Positions 8,618 to 22,454 of a stretch of 64,000 nucleotides of DNA are shown one piece after another. Numbering within the stretch: position 1 is the first letter of the stretch; the number at the start of each line of letters is the position of its first letter. Origin of the DNA: Sphingomonas sp. R647 (GTDB lineage Bacteria; Pseudomonadota; Alphaproteobacteria; Sphingomonadales; Sphingomonadaceae); NCBI RefSeq assembly GCF_020177055.1, contig NZ_JAIQXT010000003.1, forward strand, positions 186,001 through 250,000, read 5' to 3'. The position numbers were made by a program, and so were the translations under genes. A model generated the notes under the pieces. That model worked only from the letters and a program-made list of their open reading frames with translations. It was not told the DNA's origin and did not search any database.

Positions 8618-10435
8618 ATGTCGCTGCTGCTAAGCCGTCGTAATCTGCTGCGCGGAGCCACCCTTGGGGGCGGCTCGCTCGCTTTCGCCCCGTGGTTTCC
8701 GGCGTGGGCACAGCCGGTGTCGGCTGGTATCGTCCAGGCGCTGCCGAGTGTCTCCGGCGAGGATATCCGACTGCGCATTGCGCACCAGATGATGACGATC
8801 GACGGACGCGAAAGCCACGCGATCGGCATCAACGGCACGATCCCAGGCCCGCTGATCCGGCTGCGCGAGGGTCAGAATGTCCGGCTGCACGTGGAGAACG
8901 CGCTCGACGAGGACAGCTCGATCCACTGGCACGGGCTGATCCTACCATTTCACATGGACGGCGTACCGGGCGTCAGCTTTCCGGGCATCAAGCCGCGCTC
9001 GACCTTCACCTATGAGTTTCCGGTCAAACAGGCCGGCACCTATTGGTATCACAGCCATTCGGGATTGCAGGAGCAGCTTGGCCATTACGGGCCGATCGTG
9101 ATCGATCCGGCAGGCACGGACCCCATTGCCTCCGACCGCGAACATGTCGTCGTGCTGTCCGACCATAGCGAGATGCACCCGCACATCATCTTCAAGAAGC
9201 TCAAACAGCAGGGCGGCTATTTCAATCAGCAGAAACAGACGCTGGCCGATCTGCTGCGCGGCGAAGGCCAATCGGCCAAGGATCGCCTCGATTGGGGCAA
9301 GATGCGCATGGACCCCACCGACGTCTCCGACGTGACCGGTTCGACCTATAGCTATCTGGTCAACGGCCACGGCCCGCGTGACAACTGGACCGCATTGTTC
9401 ACGCCCGGAGAGCGGGTGCGGCTGCGCATCGTCAACGCATCGGCAATGACCACCTTTAACGTCCGTATTCCGGGGTTGAAGCTGACGATCGTCCAGGCCG
9501 ACGGGTTGAATGTACGCCCGGTGCAGGTGGACGAGTTCCAGATCGCCGTCGCTGAAACCTATGACGTGATCGTCGAGCCGTCCGACGATCGCGCCTATAC
9601 GCTGGTTGGCGAAAGCGTCGATCGCTCGGGCATGGCACGCGCCACACTCGCCCCGCGCGCGGGAATGGCGGCGGAGGTGCCGCCTTTACGCAAACGGCCG
9701 ATCGCCACCATGAAGGATATGGGCATGGGCGGCATGGATCACGGTGCGATGGCGGGCGCAGCCGCCACGCCGGGTGCCGGGGATTGCCCGCCCGAACATG
9801 CCGCGATGGGCCATTGCACGCCTGCGGCAAGCGGCGCGGCAGACGCCGGGGCTGGCGGCGGCATGGCCGGGATGGAACATTCGATGCGTGATTTCGCCGT
9901 CGCGCCCGGGGTCAAGAAAACGCCGACAGTCCAGACGATCTCACCGATGCCGATGGACCGCACCGGCGAGCCCGGCCAGGGGCTGGCGGATGTCGGGCAC
10001 AAGGTGCTGGTCTATCGTGATCTGATCGCGGTGGAGCGCAACCCCGATGTGCGTGCCCCGGACCGGGCGATGCGCATCCACCTCACCGGAAATATGGAAC
10101 GTTACATGTGGGCGTTCGACGGGGAGAAATTGAACGAGGTCAAGGATCCGATCCCGTTCCTGCAGGACGAGCGGGTGCGCGTCACCCTGGTCAACGACAC
10201 GATGATGGGCCACCCGATCCATCTCCACGGCCATTTCTTCGAGCTGGTGACGGGGCATGGCGAATATGCGCCGCGCAAACATACGGTGCAGGTGCAGCCG
10301 GGCGGCACCGTGACCTTCGACGTCACCACCGACGCGGTCGGCGACTGGGCGTTCCACTGCCACATGCTCTATCACATGCATGCGGGAATGATGCAGGTCG
10401 TGACCGTCCGACCGCGCGGGGGAGAGGGGGCATGA
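8618..10435 (+). CDS. copA: Periplasmic multicopper oxidase, CopA/PcoA family
   Basis: 605-residue copper resistance oxidase, exported folded by the Tat route (LLSRRNLLRGA at the N-terminus), that oxidises Cu(I) in the periplasm. All type 1/2/3 copper motifs are visible: HWHGL, YHSHSGLQEQLGHYG, HPIHLHGHFFE and HCHMLYHMHAGMM. Between domains 2 and 3, about residues 365-430, is a Met/His/Cys-rich insert (MGMGGMDHGAM, CPPEHAAMGHCTP, GGMAGMEHSM) typical of PcoA-type enzymes. The Cys-containing motif is repeated exactly in the next gene product. Translationally coupled to copB (ATGA). Confidence 0.93.
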   Translation: MSLLLSRRNLLRGATLGGGSLAFAPWFPAWAQPVSAGIVQALPSVSGEDIRLRIAHQMMTIDGRESHAIGINGTIPGPLIRLREGQNVRLHVENALDEDSSIHWHGLILPFHMDGVPGVSFPGIKPRSTFTYEFPVKQAGTYWYHSHSGLQEQLGHYGPIVIDPAGTDPIASDREHVVVLSDHSEMHPHIIFKKLKQQGGYFNQQKQTLADLLRGEGQSAKDRLDWGKMRMDPTDVSDVTGSTYSYLVNGHGPRDNWTALFTPGERVRLRIVNASAMTTFNVRIPGLKLTIVQADGLNVRPVQVDEFQIAVAETYDVIVEPSDDRAYTLVGESVDRSGMARATLAPRAGMAAEVPPLRKRPIATMKDMGMGGMDHGAMAGAAATPGAGDCPPEHAAMGHCTPAASGAADAGAGGGMAGMEHSMRDFAVAPGVKKTPTVQTISPMPMDRTGEPGQGLADVGHKVLVYRDLIAVERNPDVRAPDRAMRIHLTGNMERYMWAFDGEKLNEVKDPIPFLQDERVRVTLVNDTMMGHPIHLHGHFFELVTGHGEYAPRKHTVQVQPGGTVTFDVTTDAVGDWAFHCHMLYHMHAGMMQVVTVRPRGGEGA

Positions 10436-11547
10436 AGATGTTGTCGCTCGCCACCGCCGCCGCCGCAATCGCACTGGCCGCCCCCGTCGCCGCGCAGACG
10501 ATGGATCACTCGAAAATGCCCGGCATGAAGATGCCGGCGAAAACCGCGCCCAAGCCAAAGCCGGTAGCGAAGCCGCGTCCGACGTCGACACCGGCAGCAA
10601 AGCCAGCTGCAATAGCGGCACCCGCGAAACCGGCGCAGGCGGCACCGGCCACCGACCCGGCCTGCCCACCTGAACATGCGGCAATGGGGCATTGCACACC
10701 CGCGGGTGCAGCCCCCGCTGCGCCCGAGAAAGCCGGGGGCGATAGCTCGGCAATGCCTGATATGGCCGCCGATGCACCGAGCACCGGCAGCGGCGGGACC
10801 GCGCTGCCCGCCGGAAACGCTCCGGCACCCGCCGCGCCCGAGCCGAACTATGCCGACCGTGTCTGGGGGCGCGAGGCGATGACCGGCGCGCGCAAGGCAC
10901 TGCGCAGCGAGCATGGCGGCGGCACGTTCAGCCAAATCATGCTGGACATCGCCGAGCTGCAAATCCGCAAGGGGCGCGAGGGCTATCGGTGGGAAGGGGA
11001 AGGCTGGTTCGGCGGCGACATCGATCGGCTGATCGTCAAGACCGAGGGCGAAGGCAGCTTTGGTGAGGCGGTCGAAAGCGCCGAGGCGCAGGCGCTCTAC
11101 AGCCGCGCCATCGGCCCATATTTTAACCTGCAGGCCGGCGTCCGTCACGATTTCGAGCCCAAGGCGCGTAGTTATGCAGCGTTCGGCATTGAGGGGCTCG
11201 CCCCCTATTGGTTTGAAGTCGAGGCTCATGCGTTCGTATCGACCAAGGGCGATGTGCTGGGACGGCTCGCGGCCAGTTATGATCAGCGGATCACCCAGCG
11301 GATTATCCTGCAACCGCGCGTCGAGTTCAATCTGGCGGCGCAGGATGTAATCGAGAGCGGAATCGGCGCGGGGCTTTCCGATGCCGAGTTCGACCTTCGT
11401 CTGCGCTATGAGATCGTACGCGAATTCGCGCCTTATATCGGCATCTCGCATTCATCGAAATTCGGCCGCACCGCGCGCTTCGCCCGCGCTGACGGCGAAG
11501 ACCCTTCGGCAACCACCTTCGTCGTCGGGATCAGGGCCTGGTTCTGA
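10432..11547 (+). CDS. copB: Copper resistance outer-membrane protein CopB/PcoB
   Basis: 371-residue exported protein with a signal peptide (about residues 1-20, cleavage after VAAQ). A long low-complexity Pro/Ala/Lys-rich region (20-140) holds MDHSKMPGMKM and CPPEHAAMGHCTP. A C-terminal beta-barrel domain (about 145-371) ends in WF, as expected for outer-membrane insertion. CopB/PcoB is thought to bind or pass copper at the outer membrane together with the oxidase. Start overlaps the oxidase stop. Confidence 0.9.
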   Translation: MKMLSLATAAAAIALAAPVAAQTMDHSKMPGMKMPAKTAPKPKPVAKPRPTSTPAAKPAAIAAPAKPAQAAPATDPACPPEHAAMGHCTPAGAAPAAPEKAGGDSSAMPDMAADAPSTGSGGTALPAGNAPAPAAPEPNYADRVWGREAMTGARKALRSEHGGGTFSQIMLDIAELQIRKGREGYRWEGEGWFGGDIDRLIVKTEGEGSFGEAVESAEAQALYSRAIGPYFNLQAGVRHDFEPKARSYAAFGIEGLAPYWFEVEAHAFVSTKGDVLGRLAASYDQRITQRIILQPRVEFNLAAQDVIESGIGAGLSDAEFDLRLRYEIVREFAPYIGISHSSKFGRTARFARADGEDPSATTFVVGIRAWF

Positions 11548-11583
11548 GGTCGGAGACCGACGAAAATGGCAAAGGAGAATGCA

Positions 11584-12021
11584 ATGACCCCCTATCGCAG
11601 CCTCGCACTGCAAACCGCCATCAGCGGGGTCATCATGTATCTGGTGATGTTCGTGATGATCGACCAGCTGTCGAGCTTCTACAACAACCTCAACATGCTC
11701 TACATGACGCTGATGATGGTCGCACCGATGGTTGTGCTGATGATCGTGGCGATGCGGGACATGTTTCCGTCCAAGCGCCTCAATGTGTTGCTGCTTGCCG
11801 GATCAGCCGTCGCGTTCTTCGGCAGCTTCGCGTTGCTCCGAACTCAGACTACGATCGACGACACCGCATTCATCCGATCCATGATCCCGCACCATTCAGG
11901 TGCGATCCTGATGTGTGAGCAGGCATCGCTCAGCGATCGCGAACTGGTATCGTTGTGCCGACAGATCATCAAATCACAGCGCGAGGAGATCGCGCAGATG
12001 AAAAGCATGCTGGAAAATTAG
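11584..12021 (+). CDS. Membrane-anchored DUF305 protein
   Basis: 145-residue protein with three hydrophobic helices (about residues 8-28, 38-58 and 66-85) followed by a short DUF305 segment: FIRSMIPHHSGAILMCEQASL and a final helix QIIKSQREEIAQMK. The start is set at 11584 because AAAGGAGA lies just upstream; an in-frame ATG at 11566 lacks a site. It follows copB by 36 bases and precedes the DUF411 gene by 9, so it belongs to the copAB operon. DUF305 His/Met residues suggest copper binding; function unknown. Confidence 0.8.
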   Translation: MTPYRSLALQTAISGVIMYLVMFVMIDQLSSFYNNLNMLYMTLMMVAPMVVLMIVAMRDMFPSKRLNVLLLAGSAVAFFGSFALLRTQTTIDDTAFIRSMIPHHSGAILMCEQASLSDRELVSLCRQIIKSQREEIAQMKSMLEN

Positions 12022-12030
12022 GAAGCAACG

Positions 12031-12468
12031 ATGATGATTTTGAAGCCGCTGTCCACGACGGTTCTGCTGTTGGTGGCCACTTCGGCGTTCGCCGCCGACG
12101 TCGTAGTGCATCGTGATCCGGGTTGCGGTTGTTGCACAAAATGGGCGGCGATCGCGCAACGCGAAATCAAGCGACCAGTGCGGATGATCGACAATCCCCA
12201 GCGTGCCGCTCTCGCACAAAAGGCGGGGGTGCCTGCGGCGTTGTCCTCCTGTCATACCGCGATCATCGACGGCATGGCGTTCGAGGGGCATGTCCCCATC
12301 GCCGACATGAAGCGCGCGCTCGCGACGCGACCGAAGGGTGTGAAAGGCCTTGCGGTGGCCGGAATGCCGATCGGCTCGCCCGGCATGGAAGTACCGGGCG
12401 CGAAGGCCCAGCCCTACAGCGTCATTGCCTTTGGATTGGGCGGGCAGAAAGTCTTCGCACGTCATTGA
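12031..12468 (+). CDS. DUF411 periplasmic metal-binding protein (CopG-like)
   Basis: 145-residue secreted protein: signal peptide to about residue 21 (AFAAD), then the DUF411 domain. The domain starts VVVHRDPGCGCCTKW, whose CGCC cluster and later SSCHTAIIDG supply likely copper ligands. It ends with GMPIGSPGMEVPG, as is normal in this family. DUF411 (CopG-type) proteins are periplasmic and found in copper islands, where they are proposed to handle Cu(I). Last gene of the plus-strand copper operon, followed by a hairpin shared with the convergent small gene. Confidence 0.85.
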   Translation: MMILKPLSTTVLLLVATSAFAADVVVHRDPGCGCCTKWAAIAQREIKRPVRMIDNPQRAALAQKAGVPAALSSCHTAIIDGMAFEGHVPIADMKRALATRPKGVKGLAVAGMPIGSPGMEVPGAKAQPYSVIAFGLGGQKVFARH

Positions 12469-12472
12469 GGAA

Positions 12473-12500
12473 GGGAGAGAGGCGCGGACGCCTCCCTCCC
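12473..12500. terminator. Bidirectional hairpin between convergent genes
   Basis: Arms GGGAGAGAGGCG (12473-12484) and CGCCTCCCTCCC (12489-12500) pair with one mismatch over a CGGA loop. It lies between the DUF411 gene and the convergent Cys-rich gene. There is no clear T-tract on either side, so its strength as a terminator is uncertain. Confidence 0.5.
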
Positions 12501-12506
12501 CATTCG

Positions 12507-12686
12507 TTACTTGCCCTGCGTGCTGGGCGTTTCCTTTTTCATGTCGTCGCAGCAGCCCGGCTTGTCGCCCTCTTTCTTGCAGCAACAGGTCTTCATGTCC
12601 TTGCAGCAATCCATGCCCTCGGCAGCATGGGCAACAGGCGAGGCCAAGAGCGCCAAGGTGGCACCGAGTAGTTTGAGATTCTTCAT
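12507..12686 (-). CDS. Small secreted Cys-rich protein (59 aa), putative metal binder
   Basis: 59-residue protein. A signal peptide (MKNLKLLGATLALLASPVAHA) is followed by a 38-residue mature part with seven Cys in the groups CC, CCC and CC, plus several Met and Lys. Cys groups of this kind would bind Cu(I) or another soft metal in the periplasm, like a small metallothionein. It converges on the copper operon and lies at the downstream end of the minus-strand Ni/Co cluster. Start ATG at 12686, stop TAA at 12507. I do not recognise a named family. Confidence 0.72.
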   Translation of the reverse strand: MKNLKLLGATLALLASPVAHAAEGMDCCKDMKTCCCKKEGDKPGCCDDMKKETPSTQGK

Positions 12687-12712
12687 CGATAGTCTCCGTG
12701 ATTTGATCAGAT

Positions 12713-13066
12713 TCAGTAGAGTGCAGGTCGATCACGGGTGCGAGGCGGCGGCGGTGCGGGGCCTTCGTTGACGCTGCGGAGCGTTTCGGCGCTCGACGGA
12801 TCGTAAACGGTGCTTAGCGCCAGCCTGATCGCCAGCGGAGCGACGGGCGCGGTATTCGCCAGCAAACAGGGAGCCGCGCACGCAAGCGAAGCCGATTTTT
12901 GCACCGGTGGCTTGCGCGGCATCTCCGGGCAGGCAGCCATGTCCGTCACGTGCGGCGATGCAACGATCTCACAGACGGGCGGCGACTTGAGGACAAGCAG
13001 ACAGGCCAGCACAAGCAGGCCTATCATGCTGGCGATCGATCGGCGGTTCACGCGGCCCGTGTCCAT
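12713..13066 (-). CDS. Hypothetical single-span exported protein
   Basis: 117 residues: a short basic N-terminus, one hydrophobic segment (about 12-27, signal peptide or anchor) and a Pro/Ala-rich tail with Cys at 32, 46, 63 and 67 (CEIV, AACPEMP, LACAAPC). No family recognised. The Cys content and position between the Cys-rich peptide and the MFS exporter suggest a metal-related exported protein, which is inference. It resembles the CzcI-like proteins of this window in general layout but lacks their His-rich stretch. Confidence 0.5.
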   Translation of the reverse strand: MDTGRVNRRSIASMIGLLVLACLLVLKSPPVCEIVASPHVTDMAACPEMPRKPPVQKSASLACAAPCLLANTAPVAPLAIRLALSTVYDPSSAETLRSVNEGPAPPPPRTRDRPALY

Positions 13067-13135
13067 CGTTTTTCATTACCCCTGAAGCGGTGCGCCTGCC
13101 AGCGATATGAGCAGATCACGCCGATCCTTGATAAG

Positions 13136-14485
13136 TCACAATCCCTTCTTTTCCCGGCGCGGCCAGTGACGGTGGAGATCGTCGATCTGAAAGGCGTGCC
13201 CAGCCCGTCCATCTGGATGTGCCTCGATCAGATGCGGGTGACCGGGCGGCAGGTCGTCATGACGATGCTCGACCACTTCCGGATCGCGGGATGGCCAGAT
13301 CAGGAATGCAATGATGGTTCCGATCGCGGCCAGAATCGCGGTCGCCGTGAACGCCGTGCCAAATCCTGCGAGCGCGCCGACTTGTCCGGCGAGCGGGTAG
13401 GCGATCAACCAGCAGATATGGCTGAGCGCGAACTGTGCCGCGAACAATGCGGTGCGATCATCGGAACCCGCTGAACGTCGTAACAGCCGTCCGCCGGGTG
13501 TGATGCTGGCGGCATAAACCATACCGAGCAGCAGCCACCCGCCCAGCAACGCATACCAGAAGCCTGATCGCCCGTGCAGCTGCCATCCCAGCGCCAGCGC
13601 GCCGAGCAGCAGGGTCATCGCTGCGGCGGAAGCCAGCATCACCGTACGATCCACAACCCGATCGAGCAGTCTGGGTAACAGCAATGCGGCGATCATCGAG
13701 CCGCCGCCGAATGCGGCCAGGGTCATCGCGACCTCGCTCTGCCCAAGGCCCAGCCCCGCGCGGATCAGAACCGGCGTGTTGACGATCACCATGGCGCTGG
13801 CGGCGGCAGCGGCAAGGGTTACGGCGAGCAAGCCGCGCAACCGCGGTGTCGCGAGATAGATGCGGGTGCCCAGCGTCGTGTTGGTCCAGATGCCACCTTG
13901 TCGCTGCTTCGCCGATGACGCGGGCAGCGCGGTCGCCAGCACCAGCAATGCCGATGCCGCAAAGCCGACCGCCGTCCCGGCGAACAACCAGTGGAAGTTG
14001 AAGACCGTGAGCAGCGCCGCCGCCAGGATCGGGCTGGTCAGGCTCTCCATGTCATAGGCCAGCCGCGAGAGCGACAACGCCCGGGTATAATCCTTCTCGT
14101 CCGGCAATATGTCGGGAATAGTCGCCTGAAACGTCGGCGTGAACCCGGCGGAGGCCGATTGCAGGATGAAGATCAGCACATAGACCTGCCAAACCTGGTC
14201 CACGAATGGCAGAACCAGCGCGACGCCGATGCGAATGACATCCATCGCGATCAAGAACGCGCGGCGTGGCAGACGGGCGGCATAGGCACCAACGACAGGC
14301 GCGACGCCGATATAGGCGATCATCTTGATTGCCATCGCCGTGCCCAGCACCGCTCCGCCGTTGCTACCGGCGATCTCATAGGCGAGCAGGCCCAGCGCGA
14401 CGGTCGTCAGACCCGTGCCGACCAGCGCGATGACCTGCGCCAGGAACAGGTTGCGGTAGGTGGTATTGCTTAGAACGGCGAGCAT
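13136..14485 (-). CDS. MFS exporter with His-rich C-terminal tail (NreB-like)
   Basis: 449-residue major facilitator protein with about twelve membrane helices (residues 1-405) and a cytoplasmic tail of about 45 residues rich in His (EHRHDDLPPGHPHLIEAH, later DLHRHWPRR). The MFS nickel exporter NreB has the same layout of an MFS carrier with a C-terminal His-rich region, so nickel (or Co/Cu) export from cytoplasm to periplasm is the likely role. It follows the anchor/HupE genes in the same direction. Metal choice is inferred, not shown. Confidence 0.75.
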   Translation of the reverse strand: MLAVLSNTTYRNLFLAQVIALVGTGLTTVALGLLAYEIAGSNGGAVLGTAMAIKMIAYIGVAPVVGAYAARLPRRAFLIAMDVIRIGVALVLPFVDQVWQVYVLIFILQSASAGFTPTFQATIPDILPDEKDYTRALSLSRLAYDMESLTSPILAAALLTVFNFHWLFAGTAVGFAASALLVLATALPASSAKQRQGGIWTNTTLGTRIYLATPRLRGLLAVTLAAAAASAMVIVNTPVLIRAGLGLGQSEVAMTLAAFGGGSMIAALLLPRLLDRVVDRTVMLASAAAMTLLLGALALGWQLHGRSGFWYALLGGWLLLGMVYAASITPGGRLLRRSAGSDDRTALFAAQFALSHICWLIAYPLAGQVGALAGFGTAFTATAILAAIGTIIAFLIWPSRDPEVVEHRHDDLPPGHPHLIEAHPDGRAGHAFQIDDLHRHWPRREKKGL

Positions 14486-14531
14486 TTCATGTCCCCATTG
14501 TCGTCCGCTTCACACGTCAGAGACGCTCGCG

Positions 14532-15161
14532 TCAAACCACCCGTTTGATCGCAGCGTAATTCCCGCTGGTCTTCAGCGTGACCGTCACCGGCGCGCCTGA
14601 GCGGTTCCGCCAGAACCAGCCATGTCCCCCGTCGAATGCAGCAACCAGCGTGCCGCGCTCGCCGGTCGACTCCTTGCCTTTGCCATAACCGTGGTAGAAG
14701 CCGCGAGGCGCGCCGATCTTGTCGCCATGCGTGTCATAGTTGACGTGTCCGCCCGTCACCGACCAGTCGAATGCGATAGCGGCCCCGGCGTCCGCAGTGA
14801 CCTTGATCTCAGCCGCTTCGCCGGGTGCAAGCGTCAGCTTCATTTCGTCGGTGCGCGCGGCTGCCGCCTTTGTCGCATCGGCCTTTGCCGCTGGTGACGT
14901 CGCCACCGGCATTGCCGACGGAGTCGGTGCCGCCGCCTGCGCTTCTTCCTCGGCAGCTTCCGCCGCGAGCTGCTGTTTGATCTCGCCCATTTCGGTCAGG
15001 CCGAGCACCCGCCCGATGCCCGTGGGATCGATGGCATATTCGGATGGCAGCACGATAGTCACGAGCAACGCGCCCGCAACCCCCGCCGCAATCGCGGTCG
15101 AGCGAACGAGCTGACGCGACGTGGGCAGTTCGTCGGCGTTTGGCATCTGGGAATTATACAT
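14532..15161 (-). CDS. Membrane-anchored periplasmic beta-domain protein
   Basis: 209 residues: a cytoplasmic N-terminus, one membrane helix (about 22-40), a Glu/Ala-rich predicted coiled coil (55-75), an Ala/Pro linker, and a C-terminal domain (about 105-209) with beta pattern and conserved-looking FDWSVTGGHVNYDTHG and GGHGWFWRNRSG. Proteins of this type are commonly annotated as transmembrane anchor proteins and are found beside HupE/UreJ permeases, as here (13-base gap). Role unknown; a periplasmic metal-handling partner of the HupE protein is plausible. Confidence 0.65.
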   Translation of the reverse strand: MYNSQMPNADELPTSRQLVRSTAIAAGVAGALLVTIVLPSEYAIDPTGIGRVLGLTEMGEIKQQLAAEAAEEEAQAAAPTPSAMPVATSPAAKADATKAAAARTDEMKLTLAPGEAAEIKVTADAGAAIAFDWSVTGGHVNYDTHGDKIGAPRGFYHGYGKGKESTGERGTLVAAFDGGHGWFWRNRSGAPVTVTLKTSGNYAAIKRVV

Positions 15162-15174
15162 GGGATTTCTCCGG

Positions 15175-15899
15175 TCAGGCGGCGACGAGGCCGGTCAGTT
15201 GGTAGCCCACCAGCACGAAGCCAGCGGTCATCAGGATTACGTTGGCGACATAAGCATGGCGCTGGAAGCTGCGGGTGCGACGCCAGAAACCCATCGCGAT
15301 CAGGATCGCGCCGAGCGCGAGCAACTGGCCGATTTCGACACCGATGTTGAACGCAATCAGATTGGGCAGCAGGCCGTTCGGCGACATCTCGAACTCAAGG
15401 ATTTTGGTCGCCAGTCCAAAGCCATGGAAGAAGCCGAAGATCAGAGTTGCCGCTTTGGTATTTGGCTGAACGCCGAACCATCGCCGGAACGCCCCCATAT
15501 TATCGAGCGCCTTGTAGACGACGGACAGACCAATGATCGCGTCGATGAGATAGGCGTTGGCGCTGATCCCGGTCAGCACGCCGAACAGCATCGTGGTGGA
15601 ATGGCCGACCGCGAACAGCGTGACGTAGATGCCGATGTCCTTCATCCGATACAGGAAGAAGATGACCCCGAACAGGAACAGCAGATGGTCGTATCCGGTG
15701 ACCATATGCTTGGCCCCCAGATACAGGAAAGGCATGAACAGCACCCCGCTGCTTTCCTGAATATAGCCCTTGTCGCCTTCCTCGACGCCATGCGCGAACG
15801 CATCGACGGCGGCGAGCAGCAGGACCAGCAGGGCGCTCAGCAACAGGAGCGCGGTTCGTTTATCAGACATCCATCGCTGGATTGTGTTCGCAGGCATCA

Positions 15900-15903
<4 letters not shown>
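15175..15903 (-). CDS. HupE/UreJ family permease
   Basis: 242-residue membrane protein of the HupE/UreJ-2 family: N-terminal signal-like helix ending DAFAHG, then about six helices with GYDHLLFLFG, VGHSTTMLFG, FGFFHGFGLA and FNIGVEIGQL, the family's conserved His/Asp/Glu positions. HupE and UreJ are linked to Ni (or Co) transport for hydrogenase and urease, but no such enzyme is nearby, so a metal-resistance role is likely here. The coding start can be any of three tandem ATGs (15903, 15900, 15897); AAAGGA favours 15897. Overlaps the lipoprotein stop. Confidence 0.83.
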
Positions 15904-20768
<4,865 letters not shown>

Positions 20769-20769
<1 letters not shown>

Positions 20770-22007
20770 CAGAAATCCCCCTTGGCGAGTTCGGTGAAGC
20801 GGCCGGTCAGTCGGTCGAGTTCGACCCTGGCCTCATGGTGACGGCGCACGGCATCGACCATCCGGGCGCGGGCATTGGCGAGCGTCGTTTGCGCCGCCGA
20901 CACATCGACATAGCTGAAGAATCCGCGATTATAGCCGACGCGGACCTCCATCAGAGTGAGGTCGGCGTTCGGAATGACCTGATCGCGGATCGCCTCCGCC
21001 TCATGCGCGGTTTCCTCGACCTTCTCGACGGCCAGCGCGATCGTCCGTTCGCGGGTGAAGCGCTCAACCGCCAGATCGGCCTCGACCCGCCGTCGGTCGG
21101 CCTGGGCTTCGGCTAATCGTGCGTCTGATATGCGACGTCCTCCCAGCGGCAATGAGACGCCAGCGACCAGTGCGACATCACCGGTGCCAATGAAGCGCGG
21201 TCCCGCAGAGATTGTGGGATCGCGCTTGGCATTCGCGACCTGAAGGTTGATCGCTGCATCAGCACGCGCGCCGCGCGCCACAAAAACGGCAAGGTCCGCC
21301 GGGGCTGCCCCCGCCGCGCCGACGGGCTCGTGCTTGAACGACAGAAAGTCGCTGGTCGGGACCGATAGACCAGCCGATGCACCGCCCCACATTGCCGCCA
21401 GTCGCTTCAGCGCGGCGTCGCGGGCGTGAATCGCAAGTTCCACATCGACGCTGGCTTCGGACACACTGGTGGTCGCGCGCATTCCGGCGAACAGCGGGTC
21501 TTTGGCTGAAGCGACGCGGCGCTTCACTTCGGCCTCGACCATCCGGGCCATCGTCAGCCGCTGCCTGGCGATACCGATCTGCGCCTCGGTCGCCTGTACC
21601 TCGACATAAAGACGCTGGACCTGTGCAATGACGTCTAGCCGAACGACGATCGCCTCAGCGCGCGTCACGTCCATATCGCGATCGACGACGGCAACGCGCG
21701 CTTCGCGCTTGCCGCCGCGTTCGATGCGCTGGCTGTAGGTGGCAGTGACCTGAAACTGATCATAGAGGTCGCCGCTCGGAATGCCGAAGTTTTCAGTCGT
21801 GACTTCGATCGTCGGTTGCGGACCCAGTCCGGCGGCGGTGCGCGCGGCGGTCTGCGCCTCGATCCGGGCGGCGGTGGAGGCGGTTTGCGGTGCGGCGGCA
21901 AGCGTGCGCCGGATTGCGTCGTCGAGCGTCAGCGGCTGTGCCTGAGCCAGCGCTGCCGATGGCAGACAGACAGCCACGACAAGCGCGGCCCTGAACGGGG
22001 AATGCAT
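20769..22007 (-). CDS. TolC-family outer-membrane channel (CzcC-like), system 1
   Basis: 412-residue outer-membrane efflux protein with a signal peptide (to about residue 23, ALAQAQ) and two outer-membrane-efflux repeats of long helices (about 25-210 and 215-405). TLDDAIRRTLAAAP at the mature N-terminus is typical. First structural gene of the CBA pump, preceded by AGGAGA. Follows the CzcI-like gene by 63 bases. Confidence 0.87.
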
Positions 22008-22070
22008 CTGAAATCTCCTGATCCTATCGGTCAGCGGCGCGCGCGAACGCAGGCCGCGGGACGGCTAGGG

Positions 22071-22454
22071 TCAGGCTGACGGTGGTTCGGGGAGTGGTTC
22101 CAGCGTTGTCGAGCGCAGACGGGCGTCATCGAGGGGCTGCCGCCGGACTTTGTCGCTGGCGCTCGCAAGCAGGCTTATTGAGCTGCCCGGGACACCATCA
22201 GCGGCGACGTGAGTATGATAGCCCGATCCCTGCGTTGCCTTGTCCAGATCGTTCGACCGGTCGGGGGCTGCATCAGTCTGAGCAGATTGCGCGTCAACGG
22301 CCGCAGGATCGTCATTGTGATGATCGTGGTGGTCGGCATCGACCGCACGAACATGCTCATGCGTCGAACCGTCAAGATGAGGCACGGCCGCGCCCATCGG
22401 CCCGTGCGAAAGCGCCAGGACGAGAATGAGCAAGGCTGACAGGATGCGCCCCAT
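22071..22454 (-). CDS. CzcI-like His-rich small exported protein, system 1
   Basis: 127 residues from ATG 22454: a signal peptide (MGRILSALLILVLALSHG) and a mature part with a His/Asp-rich segment DADHHDHHNDD and a Pro-rich C-terminus. The open frame reaches to 22574, but that extension has no export features. Small His-containing secreted proteins (CzcI) precede czcC in Cupriavidus and modulate the operon. The same slot in the second operon here is filled by a similar protein (49628-49969). Homology to CzcI is by position and composition, so the symbol is withheld. Confidence 0.62.
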   Translation of the reverse strand: MGRILSALLILVLALSHGPMGAAVPHLDGSTHEHVRAVDADHHDHHNDDPAAVDAQSAQTDAAPDRSNDLDKATQGSGYHTHVAADGVPGSSISLLASASDKVRRQPLDDARLRSTTLEPLPEPPSA

